From the NCBI RefSeq assembly GCF_044594925.1, contig NZ_CP138991.1, forward strand, positions 1,302,001 through 1,366,000: a stretch of DNA of 64,000 nucleotides, written 5' to 3'. The stretch comes from Maribacter sp044594925. Its GTDB lineage: Bacteria; Bacteroidota; Bacteroidia; Flavobacteriales; Flavobacteriaceae. Below are positions 35,571 through 43,617 of the stretch, piece by piece (position 1 is the stretch's first letter; each line of letters opens with the position of its first letter). Position numbers and translations under genes: made by a program. Under the pieces are notes generated by a model that saw only the letters and a program-made list of their open reading frames with translations, made no database searches and was not told the origin of the DNA.

Positions 35571-36764
35571 TTACAATAATCCAAATACCTTTAATATACT
35601 TTTAGCACCAAGTAGCACAGAAAGCAACAGAATCACTATACCGATTATATTCTGAAATCTGGTGTTCTTATACACGCCCATTACCGAAACCCTATTCACC
35701 ACCCACAGTAAAAAAACTGCTATAACGGGCAGAAGAATGCCATTAGCAATCTGTGCGAATTTTATAATCTCTATGGGTTTTATACCGAATGAAAGGAAAA
35801 ATACGCCTAGACCTAAAATAAGCATCCATACCAGTCTAAATTTTATATTTTTCAAATCGGCCTTCCAACCAAAACAGCTATTGGCAACATAGGCGGCCGC
35901 TAAGGGTGCGGTAATTGCCGATGTAATTCCTGCGGCGAACAGCCCAATACCCATAAAATATTTCGCGGCATTACCATACAAAGGCGTAAGTCCCTCTGCC
36001 ATATCCATAACGTTTTTTACCTCCGTATTTTGAATGGCCGAAGCTGAAATAATAATACAAATAGATACCAAGCCACCCAATATTAAAGCAATGAAGGTAT
36101 CCCTACGCGCCGCTTTAAGGTCGGCTGTACTCTTCCATTTCTCGCTGACCAATGACGCATGCAGAAAGAGATTATAGGGCACTACGGTTGTTCCTACCAA
36201 AGCGATAATGGTTAATATACTATCATTTGGTACGGTAGGTACGAATAAGCCCTCTAGTACTTCTAAAATATTGGGTTTGGTAATAACCGCCGTTAGCACA
36301 AAGGATAAACTCATTAATACCACCAGTAAAACAAAAGCCCTTTCTAGAATTCTATAATTCCCTAGAAAAAGAAGTACAAAAGCCAGTAATCCAATAACCA
36401 CGGGATAGTACGATAAATACGTTTCCCCAAAAATTGCTTCCAAACCTAGGGTTCCTCCTCCTATATTACCGGCTTCATAGGCTGCGTTACCAATGACGAT
36501 AGCCCCAAGAATAATGGCCAATACCGTGTTCCGTAACCATGAGGTTTTTAATTCTTGCTTAATGACATCGGCTAATCCCTTCTGGGTAACAACACCCAAG
36601 CGCGCGGACATTTCTTGGAGTACCACCGTTGCAATTATAGATAATAGCATAGCCCACAACAAGGTATAACCGTAACCTACACCAGCAAGAATACAAGCCG
36701 TAACCGTGCCTGGACCAATAAAAGCCGCAGCTACCAAAACTCCTGGACCAACTTTCTTAAACAT
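35571..36764 (-). CDS. NRAMP-like membrane transporter lacking canonical metal-binding residues
   Basis: 397 residues, about 11 membrane segments, NRAMP (LeuT-fold) family. In metal-transporting NRAMPs the first helix carries DPGN and the sixth carries MPH. Here the aligned positions read GPGT at 17-20 (AFIGPGTVTACILAG) and VPY at 195-197 (GTTVVPYNLFLHASLV), so the Asp and Asn of the first motif and the Met and His of the second are all changed. Metal transport is therefore doubtful. Its position, one base after the DUF2891 gene and immediately before pxpA, suggests it imports 5-oxoproline or a related amino acid, which is inference. Databases would probably still label it a divalent metal transporter. 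Confidence 0.85.
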   Translation of the reverse strand: MFKKVGPGVLVAAAFIGPGTVTACILAGVGYGYTLLWAMLLSIIATVVLQEMSARLGVVTQKGLADVIKQELKTSWLRNTVLAIILGAIVIGNAAYEAGNIGGGTLGLEAIFGETYLSYYPVVIGLLAFVLLFLGNYRILERAFVLLVVLMSLSFVLTAVITKPNILEVLEGLFVPTVPNDSILTIIALVGTTVVPYNLFLHASLVSEKWKSTADLKAARRDTFIALILGGLVSICIIISASAIQNTEVKNVMDMAEGLTPLYGNAAKYFMGIGLFAAGITSAITAPLAAAYVANSCFGWKADLKNIKFRLVWMLILGLGVFFLSFGIKPIEIIKFAQIANGILLPVIAVFLLWVVNRVSVMGVYKNTRFQNIIGIVILLLSVLLGAKSILKVFGLL

Positions 36765-36765
36765 A

Positions 36766-37875
36766 CTACTTGGTTTTATTTAAGGCATAAATAGCGAATG
36801 AACCTAACCAATGCGTACCTCCATAGTTATCATCGACGATATTAGGCAATGAATAGGCGATATGTTCTTTTCCTATTTCTTTGAGATGGGCATATTCCGG
36901 TAAGGCTTCGGCAATTCCATATAAACACCATGCCCTACTAAAATTAAGTCCATCTAAGTGCACCAATTTACCATCGGTTCTATCTAATATTTTACCGGGA
37001 GTTAAATTAAATTTAGGATCGGTCAATTGTGGTAAAAAAGCATCGAACCAAATTTTAAAATTAGCGGGCTCATAAATCCTACTGACCAAATACGCTTCTT
37101 CTAAACAAGGAGATAAAAAATCAAAACCGCTGGGCTCCCATTCCAACGGGCAACCTCCCATAGTATTATCGTTTGCGTAAAACCTTTTTACCGTTCTTTT
37201 AATTTCTTCCTTTAAGTTGGTACTATTTAAAGTTTCTGCATAATCAAGCGCAAAAGAAAGCCCAAAAGCAGAATTGGAATGCTCGCCCACACGAATAGGA
37301 TAATTCAGTTTGGGTAAAAAATCTAAATAAGACTGAACCATGACATCTGTAAGCGGTTGTAAATTTTTCTCTAGGTCCCTTGCTAGTGGATCATCCCAGG
37401 TATGGAGTTCCTCCGCTAATTTTAATATCCACGCCCAACCATAAGTTCGTTCAAAAGAAGCATTGCCGGGAATTTTGAAATACGCCACTTCCGATGCGAT
37501 ATTCTTTTCTGAAAGAGAGGCCTTTAATTTCTCACGAATCGTATCCGCTTCATTCAAATCCGGGAATTGTTTCAATAGTGATACTAAGGACCAATGTCCA
37601 TGAACGGCAGAATGCCAATCATAGCAACCATAAAATGCAGGGTGCAACTCCCTAGGTTCCCCAATAAAAGATTTGTCCTTTAAAGATTGATTCAATTTGT
37701 TCGGATATTCAATTGAAATACACTCTAGCGGAAGTTTCACCAACCGATTGGCTTCGGTAAGGTTTAACGTCGGAGGCACATGCGCTATCACTTGAGTAGG
37801 TTCGGTCTTGACTTCATTTTTACAGCCTGACAATAATACTAAAGGGAATAAGATGAATAAAATAAATCGGCGCAT
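36766..37875 (-). CDS. DUF2891 lipoprotein, first gene of the 5-oxoproline operon
   Basis: 369 residues. The signal MRRFILFILFPLVLLSGC has a clear lipobox (LSGC). The mature part matches the DUF2891 family: LECISIEYPNKLNQSL, HPAFYGCYDWHSAVHGHWSLV (two His and Trp, probably the active centre), ERTYGWAWILKLAEEL, RVGEHSNSAFGLSFALDYA and CPLEWEPSGFDFLSPCLEEA. The conserved acidic and aromatic residues and the helical pattern suggest an alpha/alpha-toroid hydrolase, but no reaction is established. One base separates it from the NRAMP-like gene, so it is very likely co-expressed with the 5-oxoprolinase genes and may release their substrate outside the inner membrane (inference). Confidence 0.85.
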   Translation of the reverse strand: MRRFILFILFPLVLLSGCKNEVKTEPTQVIAHVPPTLNLTEANRLVKLPLECISIEYPNKLNQSLKDKSFIGEPRELHPAFYGCYDWHSAVHGHWSLVSLLKQFPDLNEADTIREKLKASLSEKNIASEVAYFKIPGNASFERTYGWAWILKLAEELHTWDDPLARDLEKNLQPLTDVMVQSYLDFLPKLNYPIRVGEHSNSAFGLSFALDYAETLNSTNLKEEIKRTVKRFYANDNTMGGCPLEWEPSGFDFLSPCLEEAYLVSRIYEPANFKIWFDAFLPQLTDPKFNLTPGKILDRTDGKLVHLDGLNFSRAWCLYGIAEALPEYAHLKEIGKEHIAYSLPNIVDDNYGGTHWLGSFAIYALNKTK

Positions 37876-37897
37876 AGCAAAAAAGGCTTCTTAAAAT

Positions 37898-38006
37898 TAG
37901 TTTGGCAAACTACCCCGGGACAAGCCCGCGAGGCATTAAAAGGAAAATCACGTTTACTTTCGACGCAAGCGTCGGAGTATTTAAATCTCGTTTATCGAGT
38001 AAATAT
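37898..38006. repeat. Structured dispersed repeat, copy A
   Basis: About 110 bases that are roughly 70 percent identical to a second copy at 60349-60460. Three successive hairpins can be drawn: CCCCGGGACAAGCCCGCGAGG (imperfect), CGACGC-AA-GCGTCG (perfect, near 37962), and CTCG-TTTAT-CGAG (near 37988). It lies between the DUF2891 gene and the small plus-strand gene at 38191, a 315-base gap that holds nothing else except the direct repeat near 38079. Confidence 0.7.
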
Positions 38007-38078
38007 AAGCTCAAATTAGGTAAATGCCCACAAGTTGCAAGCCTACTTTCACCACAGTTTTAACATTTTTTGATACCG

Positions 38079-38109
38079 TTCATCTAAAAAAATGCAGTTC
38101 GTCTAAAAG
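38079..38109 (+). promoter_or_regulatory. 12-base direct repeat, possible response-regulator site
   Basis: GTTCATCTAAAA (about 38079-38090) is repeated as GTTCGTCTAAAA (about 38098-38109), 11 of 12 bases identical and starting 19 bases apart, close to two helical turns. Such paired direct repeats are typical of LytTR-type regulators. Just downstream a TTGGGT and a TATAAT are 17 bases apart, although this is not the usual promoter type of the phylum. Exact coordinates may be off by one. Confidence 0.5.
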
Positions 38110-38190
38110 TTGGGTGTCATACATCGATACTCTATAATAATTCAAAAAAGGAACGGTTATACTAATCCCAAATCAACCTTAACCTACTTA

Positions 38191-38634
38191 ATGACTTGTT
38201 TAGAATGTAAAAAAGAACTCGGCTATTTAGATCATAAAAATGCAATGGATAGCCTAGGCGTAGAACTTTGCGCCCATCATCATTCCATGATGAAAGAATT
38301 GATTAAAAAGAACAACACGCCTCTTGAAGCCATTCAATTGTACTATGGCCTTAAAGAAGCTGGTATTCATGCGATGCTAGAATGGTGGGATGGTAAAAAG
38401 TCGATAGACATTGCCCTCTCCAGAGTAAAACTAAATATTGAGATAGACTCCGACTATGAAAAATTAACGGAAGACCAAGCCATTAATAATTTAGAAGAGG
38501 CCATGCATTCTTTTAAAAATGGATTTACCACCATTAGAATTCCCCACATTGTGGTACGCAATTACCTCAATGAAACGGTAAAGAATATTATAGGTATTAT
38601 GGAAGGACTAAAAGCAAATACCAAAGTGATTTAA
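38191..38634 (+). CDS. Putative zinc-ribbon protein with PD-(D/E)XK-like (DUF559-like) region
   Basis: 147 residues from the ATG at 38191; an in-frame TTG at 38110 would add 27 residues without family character, so I reject it. The start MTCLECKKELGYLD with the later LCAHHHSMM gives CxxC plus Cys/His, a likely zinc site. The second half, MLEWWDGKKSIDIALSRVKLNIEIDSDYEKL, then EEAMHSFKNGFTTIRIPHIVV, resembles the E...D...(I)E-I-D core and IRI-P strand of DUF559/Vsr-type PD-(D/E)XK nuclease folds. A nuclease role is a hypothesis; the QxK-type lysine is not obvious. No methylase or other restriction gene is nearby. The gene at 38645 follows after 10 bases. Confidence 0.55.
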   Translation: MTCLECKKELGYLDHKNAMDSLGVELCAHHHSMMKELIKKNNTPLEAIQLYYGLKEAGIHAMLEWWDGKKSIDIALSRVKLNIEIDSDYEKLTEDQAINNLEEAMHSFKNGFTTIRIPHIVVRNYLNETVKNIIGIMEGLKANTKVI

Positions 38635-38644
38635 AACAAAACCT

Positions 38645-39208
38645 ATGAGAAATTCCAATAAAGCATTGAAAACTCCGATACGGTTTGCCTTAGCTGCATT
38701 ATTAGGTGGTATGTTAATGCGTATTTTACTAATTCCCTATGCATCTGTGGTCACCTTCATCTCATTTTTGGCCATAGCAGTGTTGTACAGTGTTAGGTTC
38801 AGTAAAAAAGAGGACAAAAAACCCGTTGCTTACATTAAAATGATATTGGTACTTTTTTGGACCACCAATGGACTTTTAAGAATATTGGATTTCCCTTATA
38901 CCCTAATTTTTCAAATAGGTACGGCAATAACATTTATCACTTGGTTTGCAATGGAAGGCACTTCCTATTTTATGGATGATGACCGCAAAGCCAAGAACAG
39001 TATCATAGAAATCATTTGGAACTTTGCCATGGTGGCTGGAGTCTTAACGATTATTTCTGGAGGCTTAATGCACCTATTAAACTGGGAATATGCCATACCT
39101 ACATTAACCATTGGCCTTAGTATTGTAACCGCATATATTCTCAAAGATATATTTAGTCCCGCAAAAGAAATTAAAAACGACCCAAATAACGAAGAATTTC
39201 AATTGTAA
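38645..39208 (+). CDS. Multi-pass membrane protein of unknown function
   Basis: 187 residues with about six membrane segments: roughly 13-31, 34-50, 63-78, 85-103, 122-141 and 147-166. Charged loops (RFSKKEDKKP; MDDDRKAKNS) separate them. No family is recognised. It starts 10 bases after the putative zinc-ribbon gene and is probably co-transcribed with it. Confidence 0.7.
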   Translation: MRNSNKALKTPIRFALAALLGGMLMRILLIPYASVVTFISFLAIAVLYSVRFSKKEDKKPVAYIKMILVLFWTTNGLLRILDFPYTLIFQIGTAITFITWFAMEGTSYFMDDDRKAKNSIIEIIWNFAMVAGVLTIISGGLMHLLNWEYAIPTLTIGLSIVTAYILKDIFSPAKEIKNDPNNEEFQL

Positions 39209-39276
39209 AGCATAGCCCTAAATCTTTAATTACCTACTTTTCTAGATTTTCGTATCTTAAACCAAAAGTTTAGGTT

Positions 39277-40392
39277 ATGAAAAATATAGATCGAAGACAA
39301 TGGCTAAAAACTGCCGGTTTATCCGGCAGTTTTACTTTTTTAGGGGGGTTAAGTTCCCTAGCAATGGATATTCCGCAAAAGAGTTCTCTTGATGGGCAGC
39401 GGATTGCCAAACTAAATTCTAACGAAAACCCTTATGGACCTTCCAAAGCTGTTCGTAATGCGATTGTAAACTCCTTTGATAAAGCCTGTAGATATCCCTC
39501 GCTCGTATATAAACCGCTCATTGAACAAATCGCCGAAAAAGAAGGCGTACCCCCGGAATACATTGTACTTACAGGAGGCTCCACAGAAGGTTTAAAAGCT
39601 GCGGGATTGGCTTACGGAAGTCAAGGAAAGGAGATTATTGCGGCGGATCCAACCTTCCAGTCCATGCTTACCTATGCCGAAAATTTTGAAGGCTACGTGC
39701 ACCGTGTTCCCGTAGATAAAAACATGGGCCACGATTTAAAGGAAATGAAAAACCGCATGAACTCCAAAACCGGTTTGGTCTTTATTTGTAATCCTAACAA
39801 TCCCACGGGGACATTATTGGATAAAAACGCCCTACGTGATTTCTGTATCGCTACCAGTAAAAAGACCATGGTCTTTAGCGACGAAGCTTACTATGGTTTT
39901 ATAACCGAACCCGATTATCCTTCCATGATAACATTAGTCAAAGAAGGCATGGATGTTATCGTTTCTAAAACCTTTTCCAAAGTATTTGGTATGGCCGGCC
40001 TACGCATTGGTTATCTCGTGGCACGGCCGGAAATTGCGGATACCTTAAAAAAACACGTCATGGCGATGACCAATCTTCTGGCTATAGAGGCAGCAAAAGA
40101 GGCACTCAAAGATGATGGATTCTATAAATTTAGTATCGCCAAAAATGCAGAAGCCAAATCATCTATCTATAAAACTCTGGATGATTTGGGCTTAACCTAT
40201 GTGCCCTCACATACCAATTTTGTCTTCTTTAAGACCGGTAGACCCATTGATGAAATGATCACTGCAATGGAAAAAGAAAATGTACTGATTGGAAGGCCCT
40301 TCCCGCCTTTCTACGAATGGGCACGCATTAGTACAGGCACTATGGAGGACATGGCACTGTTTGATAAAGCACTACGGAAGGTGATGGGGTGA
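39277..40392 (+). CDS. Tat-exported class I/II aminotransferase (histidinol-phosphate aminotransferase-like)
   Basis: 371 residues. The N-terminus MKNIDRRQWLKTAGLSGSFTFLGGLSSLA is a twin-arginine signal (RRQWLKTAG at 6-14 plus a hydrophobic stretch), so the folded enzyme is probably exported. The catalytic domain is complete: LNSNENPYGPS at 46-56, CNPNNPTG at 171-178, SDEAYYGF with Asp202 and Tyr205, and the PLP lysine in SKTFSKVFGMAGLRIGY (Lys235). It belongs to the HisC-like branch, but a cytoplasmic histidine role does not fit export. No histidine gene is nearby. PLP loading before export would explain use of the Tat route. Substrate unknown. Confidence 0.88.
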   Translation: MKNIDRRQWLKTAGLSGSFTFLGGLSSLAMDIPQKSSLDGQRIAKLNSNENPYGPSKAVRNAIVNSFDKACRYPSLVYKPLIEQIAEKEGVPPEYIVLTGGSTEGLKAAGLAYGSQGKEIIAADPTFQSMLTYAENFEGYVHRVPVDKNMGHDLKEMKNRMNSKTGLVFICNPNNPTGTLLDKNALRDFCIATSKKTMVFSDEAYYGFITEPDYPSMITLVKEGMDVIVSKTFSKVFGMAGLRIGYLVARPEIADTLKKHVMAMTNLLAIEAAKEALKDDGFYKFSIAKNAEAKSSIYKTLDDLGLTYVPSHTNFVFFKTGRPIDEMITAMEKENVLIGRPFPPFYEWARISTGTMEDMALFDKALRKVMG

Positions 40393-40508
40393 TTTTATTT
40401 TTTGCTGACCAAACGCGATAATTTTACCAAAAGCCCATAATCTAACATACGTTCTTTAGCTCCACACATGGAAACATTCTCGGGGATGGATAACAATTGT
40501 GAATAATT

Positions 40509-41027
40509 ATGATTATCATCTATTTTTTTACTTTTTTTATGATGAATCAATCAATTGAAGAATTTATAGGTCTAAACATTGACAACATTCCGTATGAAGT
40601 AATTAGACTTGATTTAGAACACAAACCTAATTCAAAAACATATGTAGCAAATAATCAAAATATCAAATACTTCACCGAAAGGATTGACTTGATGCTGCTA
40701 ACAACCGATAATAATGGTGTAATAAATTCTATAAGCGCCGATTTTAATACTATTATCACTCAGAATTTCTATGACGCCCTATTAGAAGGATATGGCACTC
40801 CTGATAGTATGAGTTGCTCAAATAAAATTATGAACGTAAATGAGCAGTTTCATAAAAATGGGATTACAACAGTAGAGACCAATATAACATTAAGGACATG
40901 CGGTTTCCATGAAAACCCAACATTTATAATTTGGAATAAAACCAAATATCAGATAGTATTTAGTTTAAATCACGAGTTGAATAAAACCGACTTAAGAATC
41001 AGTACAAAATTTATATTATCACCTTAA
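40509..41027 (+). CDS. Hypothetical protein
   Basis: Up to 172 residues. The ATG at 40509 adds a hydrophobic MIIIYFFTFF stretch; the ATGs at 40539 and 40542 (MMNQSIEEFIG) are equally good starts. Two cysteines (SMSCSNK and RTCGFH) may form a disulfide. The pattern LDLEHKPNSKTYVA, LMLLTTDNNGVINSISADF, NPTFIIWNKTKYQIVFSL suggests a small beta-rich domain. No family is recognised and base composition is very AT-rich, so it could be a lineage-specific gene. Confidence 0.55.
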   Translation: MIIIYFFTFFMMNQSIEEFIGLNIDNIPYEVIRLDLEHKPNSKTYVANNQNIKYFTERIDLMLLTTDNNGVINSISADFNTIITQNFYDALLEGYGTPDSMSCSNKIMNVNEQFHKNGITTVETNITLRTCGFHENPTFIIWNKTKYQIVFSLNHELNKTDLRISTKFILSP

Positions 41028-41075
41028 TTTCATTAATATTATTTTTTTAATCACCAATGCTAAGATTTCTAAATT

Positions 41076-41288
41076 ATGAAAAATAAAATTTTAATAGGTA
41101 TTACAGTTGCGACCTTTTTGGTAGGCTATTTTATGAATGAAGAATCATCATTTATTTTTAATTACTATGATAGCTATACAAAAATCAGCTACAGAACGAT
41201 TGTTTTAATCCTTGCACAAGTTTTATTATTAATCATATTAATAATTTTCGTGGTTAAAAAAATTAGAAAAGAAAAGTCCATTAAGTAG
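41076..41288 (+). CDS. Small membrane protein, hypothetical
   Basis: 70 residues with two membrane segments (about 5-18, LIGITVATFLVGYF, and 38-60, RTIVLILAQVLLLIILIIFVV) and a basic C-terminal tail. It begins about 50 bases after the hypothetical gene at 40509-41027. Function unknown. The two hydrophobic segments and tidy termini make it more likely a real gene than chance. Confidence 0.5.
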   Translation: MKNKILIGITVATFLVGYFMNEESSFIFNYYDSYTKISYRTIVLILAQVLLLIILIIFVVKKIRKEKSIK

Positions 41289-41490
41289 GGTAACATGTAG
41301 TCCTTAATAATTTAAATTTAGTGTTTTACCTCCGGCTCGCCCTAGCATATTAAAATGGTTGGCTTACGTATAAGTTTGCCTCTACAAATCTCTAATATTA
41401 TCTACACTCCTCGACCACACAAAGCAAAAAACTAATTATTTCTGTATCTTGAAAAGCAATAGTAATAGTTGAGCAAATTCAAATGCACCT

Positions 41491-42030
41491 ATGAAAACAA
41501 CTAAAATCTTTATAGCACTACTACTGACCCTAAGCGGTACGCTAACACATGCACATGTCAACAAAATCAATAGCAACAGTAGTATCACAATCTCCAATGA
41601 TTCATTACGCATAACGGAACTCAATCACTTTTGGGCAGAAATTTCGAGAACCGTAGCATCTGGAGATTTTGAAGGCTATGCCGCTACTTACCATGAAGAT
41701 GCGGTCGTTGTTTTTACCACAGGGAAAAATAAAACCTCTGTATCCATTTCCAAAGCGCTAGCGAACTGGAAACCAGGTTTTATAGACACTAAGGCTGGGA
41801 AAACAGTAAATAACGTGACGTTCCGTTTTTCACAACGTGTAGGTAGCGAAACTACCGCTCATGAAACTGGAATTTTTGCCTTTCAATCTACCGATAGTAC
41901 TGGCAAAGCAAATCCAAAACAATATGTACATTTTGATGCTTTGCTCATAAAACGCGATGGTGCCTGGCTCATGGTCATGGAATATCAAAAAACTAAGGCA
42001 ACAGAACAAGAATGGAATTTATTGGAATAG
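41491..42030 (+). CDS. Exported NTF2-like (SnoaL/DUF4440-type) protein
   Basis: 179 residues with a signal peptide (cleavage near LTHAH, residue 22). The domain ITELNHFWAEISRTVASGDFEGYAATYHEDAVVVFTTGKNKTSVSISKAL follows the cone-shaped NTF2-like pattern, with the closing strands ETGIFAF, YVHFDALLIKRDGAWLMVMEYQ. Such proteins are ligand-binding or isomerase-like and usually poorly characterised. It stands alone, convergent with the yifB gene. Confidence 0.8.
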   Translation: MKTTKIFIALLLTLSGTLTHAHVNKINSNSSITISNDSLRITELNHFWAEISRTVASGDFEGYAATYHEDAVVVFTTGKNKTSVSISKALANWKPGFIDTKAGKTVNNVTFRFSQRVGSETTAHETGIFAFQSTDSTGKANPKQYVHFDALLIKRDGAWLMVMEYQKTKATEQEWNLLE

Positions 42031-42080
42031 TATTGAGAAAACTAATACGCACAGCACTAGACCACTATCATACACATAAC

Positions 42081-43616
42081 CTACCCCAACCACCCCTCTC
42101 TATCCAAACTACGGTATTGTATGGCCTCACTGATGTGGTTTCCATTTAATGCTTCGTCATTGGCCAAGTCGGCGATGGTACGTGCTACTTTTAAGATACG
42201 GTCATAAGCACGTGCAGAAAGGTTTAAACGCTCCATGGCATTTTTAAGCAATGCTTTTGAAGCCTCATCCAACCTGCAGAATTCCCGAATCTGTTTGGTA
42301 CTCATCTGTGCATTATAATGCACGTTTTCCAAGGCCTCAAAACGCTTGGTTTGTATTTCCCGAGCCACGGTAACACGCTTACGGATATCCACACTACTTT
42401 CGCCCTTTCTATCTTCCGAAAGTTTCTCAAAAGGCACTGGAGTTACTTCAATATGTATATCGATACGGTCTAATAAGGGGCCGGATATCTTGCTTAAATA
42501 GCGCTGCATCTCCGCCGGAGAGGAAGTTACGGGAGCATCAGGGTCGTTGAAATAACCTCCAGGACTGGGATTCATACTCGCCACCAACATAAAACTACTG
42601 GGGTAGGTTACCGTAAAACGTGCTCTGGATATGGTCACTTCCCTATCTTCTAAAGGTTGCCGCATTACTTCCAACACACCTCTTTTAAACTCAGGTAATT
42701 CATCCAAGAACAACACGCCGTTATGTGATAAAGAAATTTCTCCAGGTTGTGGGTATGCTCCCCCACCGACCAAAGCCACATCCGAAATTGTGTGGTGTGG
42801 ACTACGAAACGGGCGTTGGTTCATTAAACCCATATTCTTTATTTTACCGACAACACTGTGTATTTTGGTCGTTTCCAAAGCCTCTTGCAAAGTCATTGGC
42901 GGTAAAATAGAGGGTAATCGTTTGGCTAACATGGTTTTACCCGCTCCTGGAGGACCAATTAAAATTATATTATGCCCGCCAGCGGCTGCAATTTCCATAC
43001 AGCGTTTAATACTCTCTTGCCCTTTTACATCGGAAAAATCAAATTCTGGAAAATCTAAACTTTTATAAAACTCGGCCCTAGTGTCAATAATGGTCTGTTC
43101 TAATGGCGTGCCTTGGTCAAAAAATTCCAATACCTGTTTTATATTATCTACGCCATATACTTTTAGGTCGCCCACAATGGCCGCTTCCTTGGCATTCTGA
43201 CTAGGGAGAATAAAGCCTTTAAAACCTTCTTCTTGCGCTTTTATCGCAATGGGCAATGCCCCCTTTATGGGTTGTAGGCTACCGTCTAGGGATAGCTCTC
43301 CCATGATAATATATTGCCCAATCTCTTCAGACTGAATTTGACTGGAAGCAGCTAAAATCCCTAAAGCTAGGGTTAAATCATACGCAGAACCTTCCTTTCT
43401 AAGGTCTGCCGGAGCCATATTAATGGTAATTTTCTTCCCAGGGATTTTGTATCCGTTATTTTGGAGTGCCGCCGCTATTCTATAATTACTTTCCTTAATA
43501 GCATTATCGGGTAACCCCACCAGATGGTACCCCACTCCCTTATCAACATTTACCTCTACTGTAATTGTCGTTGCCTCAACACCAAAAACGGCGCTGCCAT
43601 AAACCTTTGTAAGCAT
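42081..43616 (-). CDS. comM: YifB/ComM family Mg-chelatase-like AAA ATPase
   Basis: 511 residues. An N-terminal Lon-substrate/S5-like domain (VEVNVDKGVGYHLVGLPDNAIKESNYRI; NMAPADLRKEGSAYDLTLALGIL) precedes a Mg-chelatase AAA+ module with Walker A GPPGAGKT at 221-228, Walker B LFLDE at 302-306, and MNPSPGG near 348. A C-terminal domain (ISGPLLDRIDIHIEV; LNLSARAYDRILKVARTIADL) closes the protein. ComM homologues are ring helicases that branch-migrate DNA during natural transformation; here the role is inferred from the family. Its start is one base downstream of the penicillin acylase stop. Confidence 0.93.
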   Translation of the reverse strand: MLTKVYGSAVFGVEATTITVEVNVDKGVGYHLVGLPDNAIKESNYRIAAALQNNGYKIPGKKITINMAPADLRKEGSAYDLTLALGILAASSQIQSEEIGQYIIMGELSLDGSLQPIKGALPIAIKAQEEGFKGFILPSQNAKEAAIVGDLKVYGVDNIKQVLEFFDQGTPLEQTIIDTRAEFYKSLDFPEFDFSDVKGQESIKRCMEIAAAGGHNIILIGPPGAGKTMLAKRLPSILPPMTLQEALETTKIHSVVGKIKNMGLMNQRPFRSPHHTISDVALVGGGAYPQPGEISLSHNGVLFLDELPEFKRGVLEVMRQPLEDREVTISRARFTVTYPSSFMLVASMNPSPGGYFNDPDAPVTSSPAEMQRYLSKISGPLLDRIDIHIEVTPVPFEKLSEDRKGESSVDIRKRVTVAREIQTKRFEALENVHYNAQMSTKQIREFCRLDEASKALLKNAMERLNLSARAYDRILKVARTIADLANDEALNGNHISEAIQYRSLDREGWLG

Positions 43617-43617
43617 A

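Noticed and set aside
38111..38139. TTGGGT-17-TATAAT as a normal housekeeping promoter
   Set aside because: The main sigma factor of Bacteroidota uses TTTG and TAnnTTTG boxes, so this match to the E. coli pattern may be chance in AT-rich DNA; kept only as a note.
38110..38190. TTG-initiated extension of the gene at 38191
   Set aside because: It adds residues with no family character and would place the coding start right after the direct repeat and across the possible promoter; the ATG at 38191 gives the expected CxxC start.
41289..41490. RNA gene in the 200-base gap before the NTF2-like gene
   Set aside because: I could not find a cloverleaf, a strong hairpin or a terminator; nothing supportable is seen.
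42631..43068. Long plus-strand open frame (145 codons) inside comM
   Set aside because: It lies wholly opposite the AAA ATPase core, and its Ser/Pro-rich translation resembles no family.
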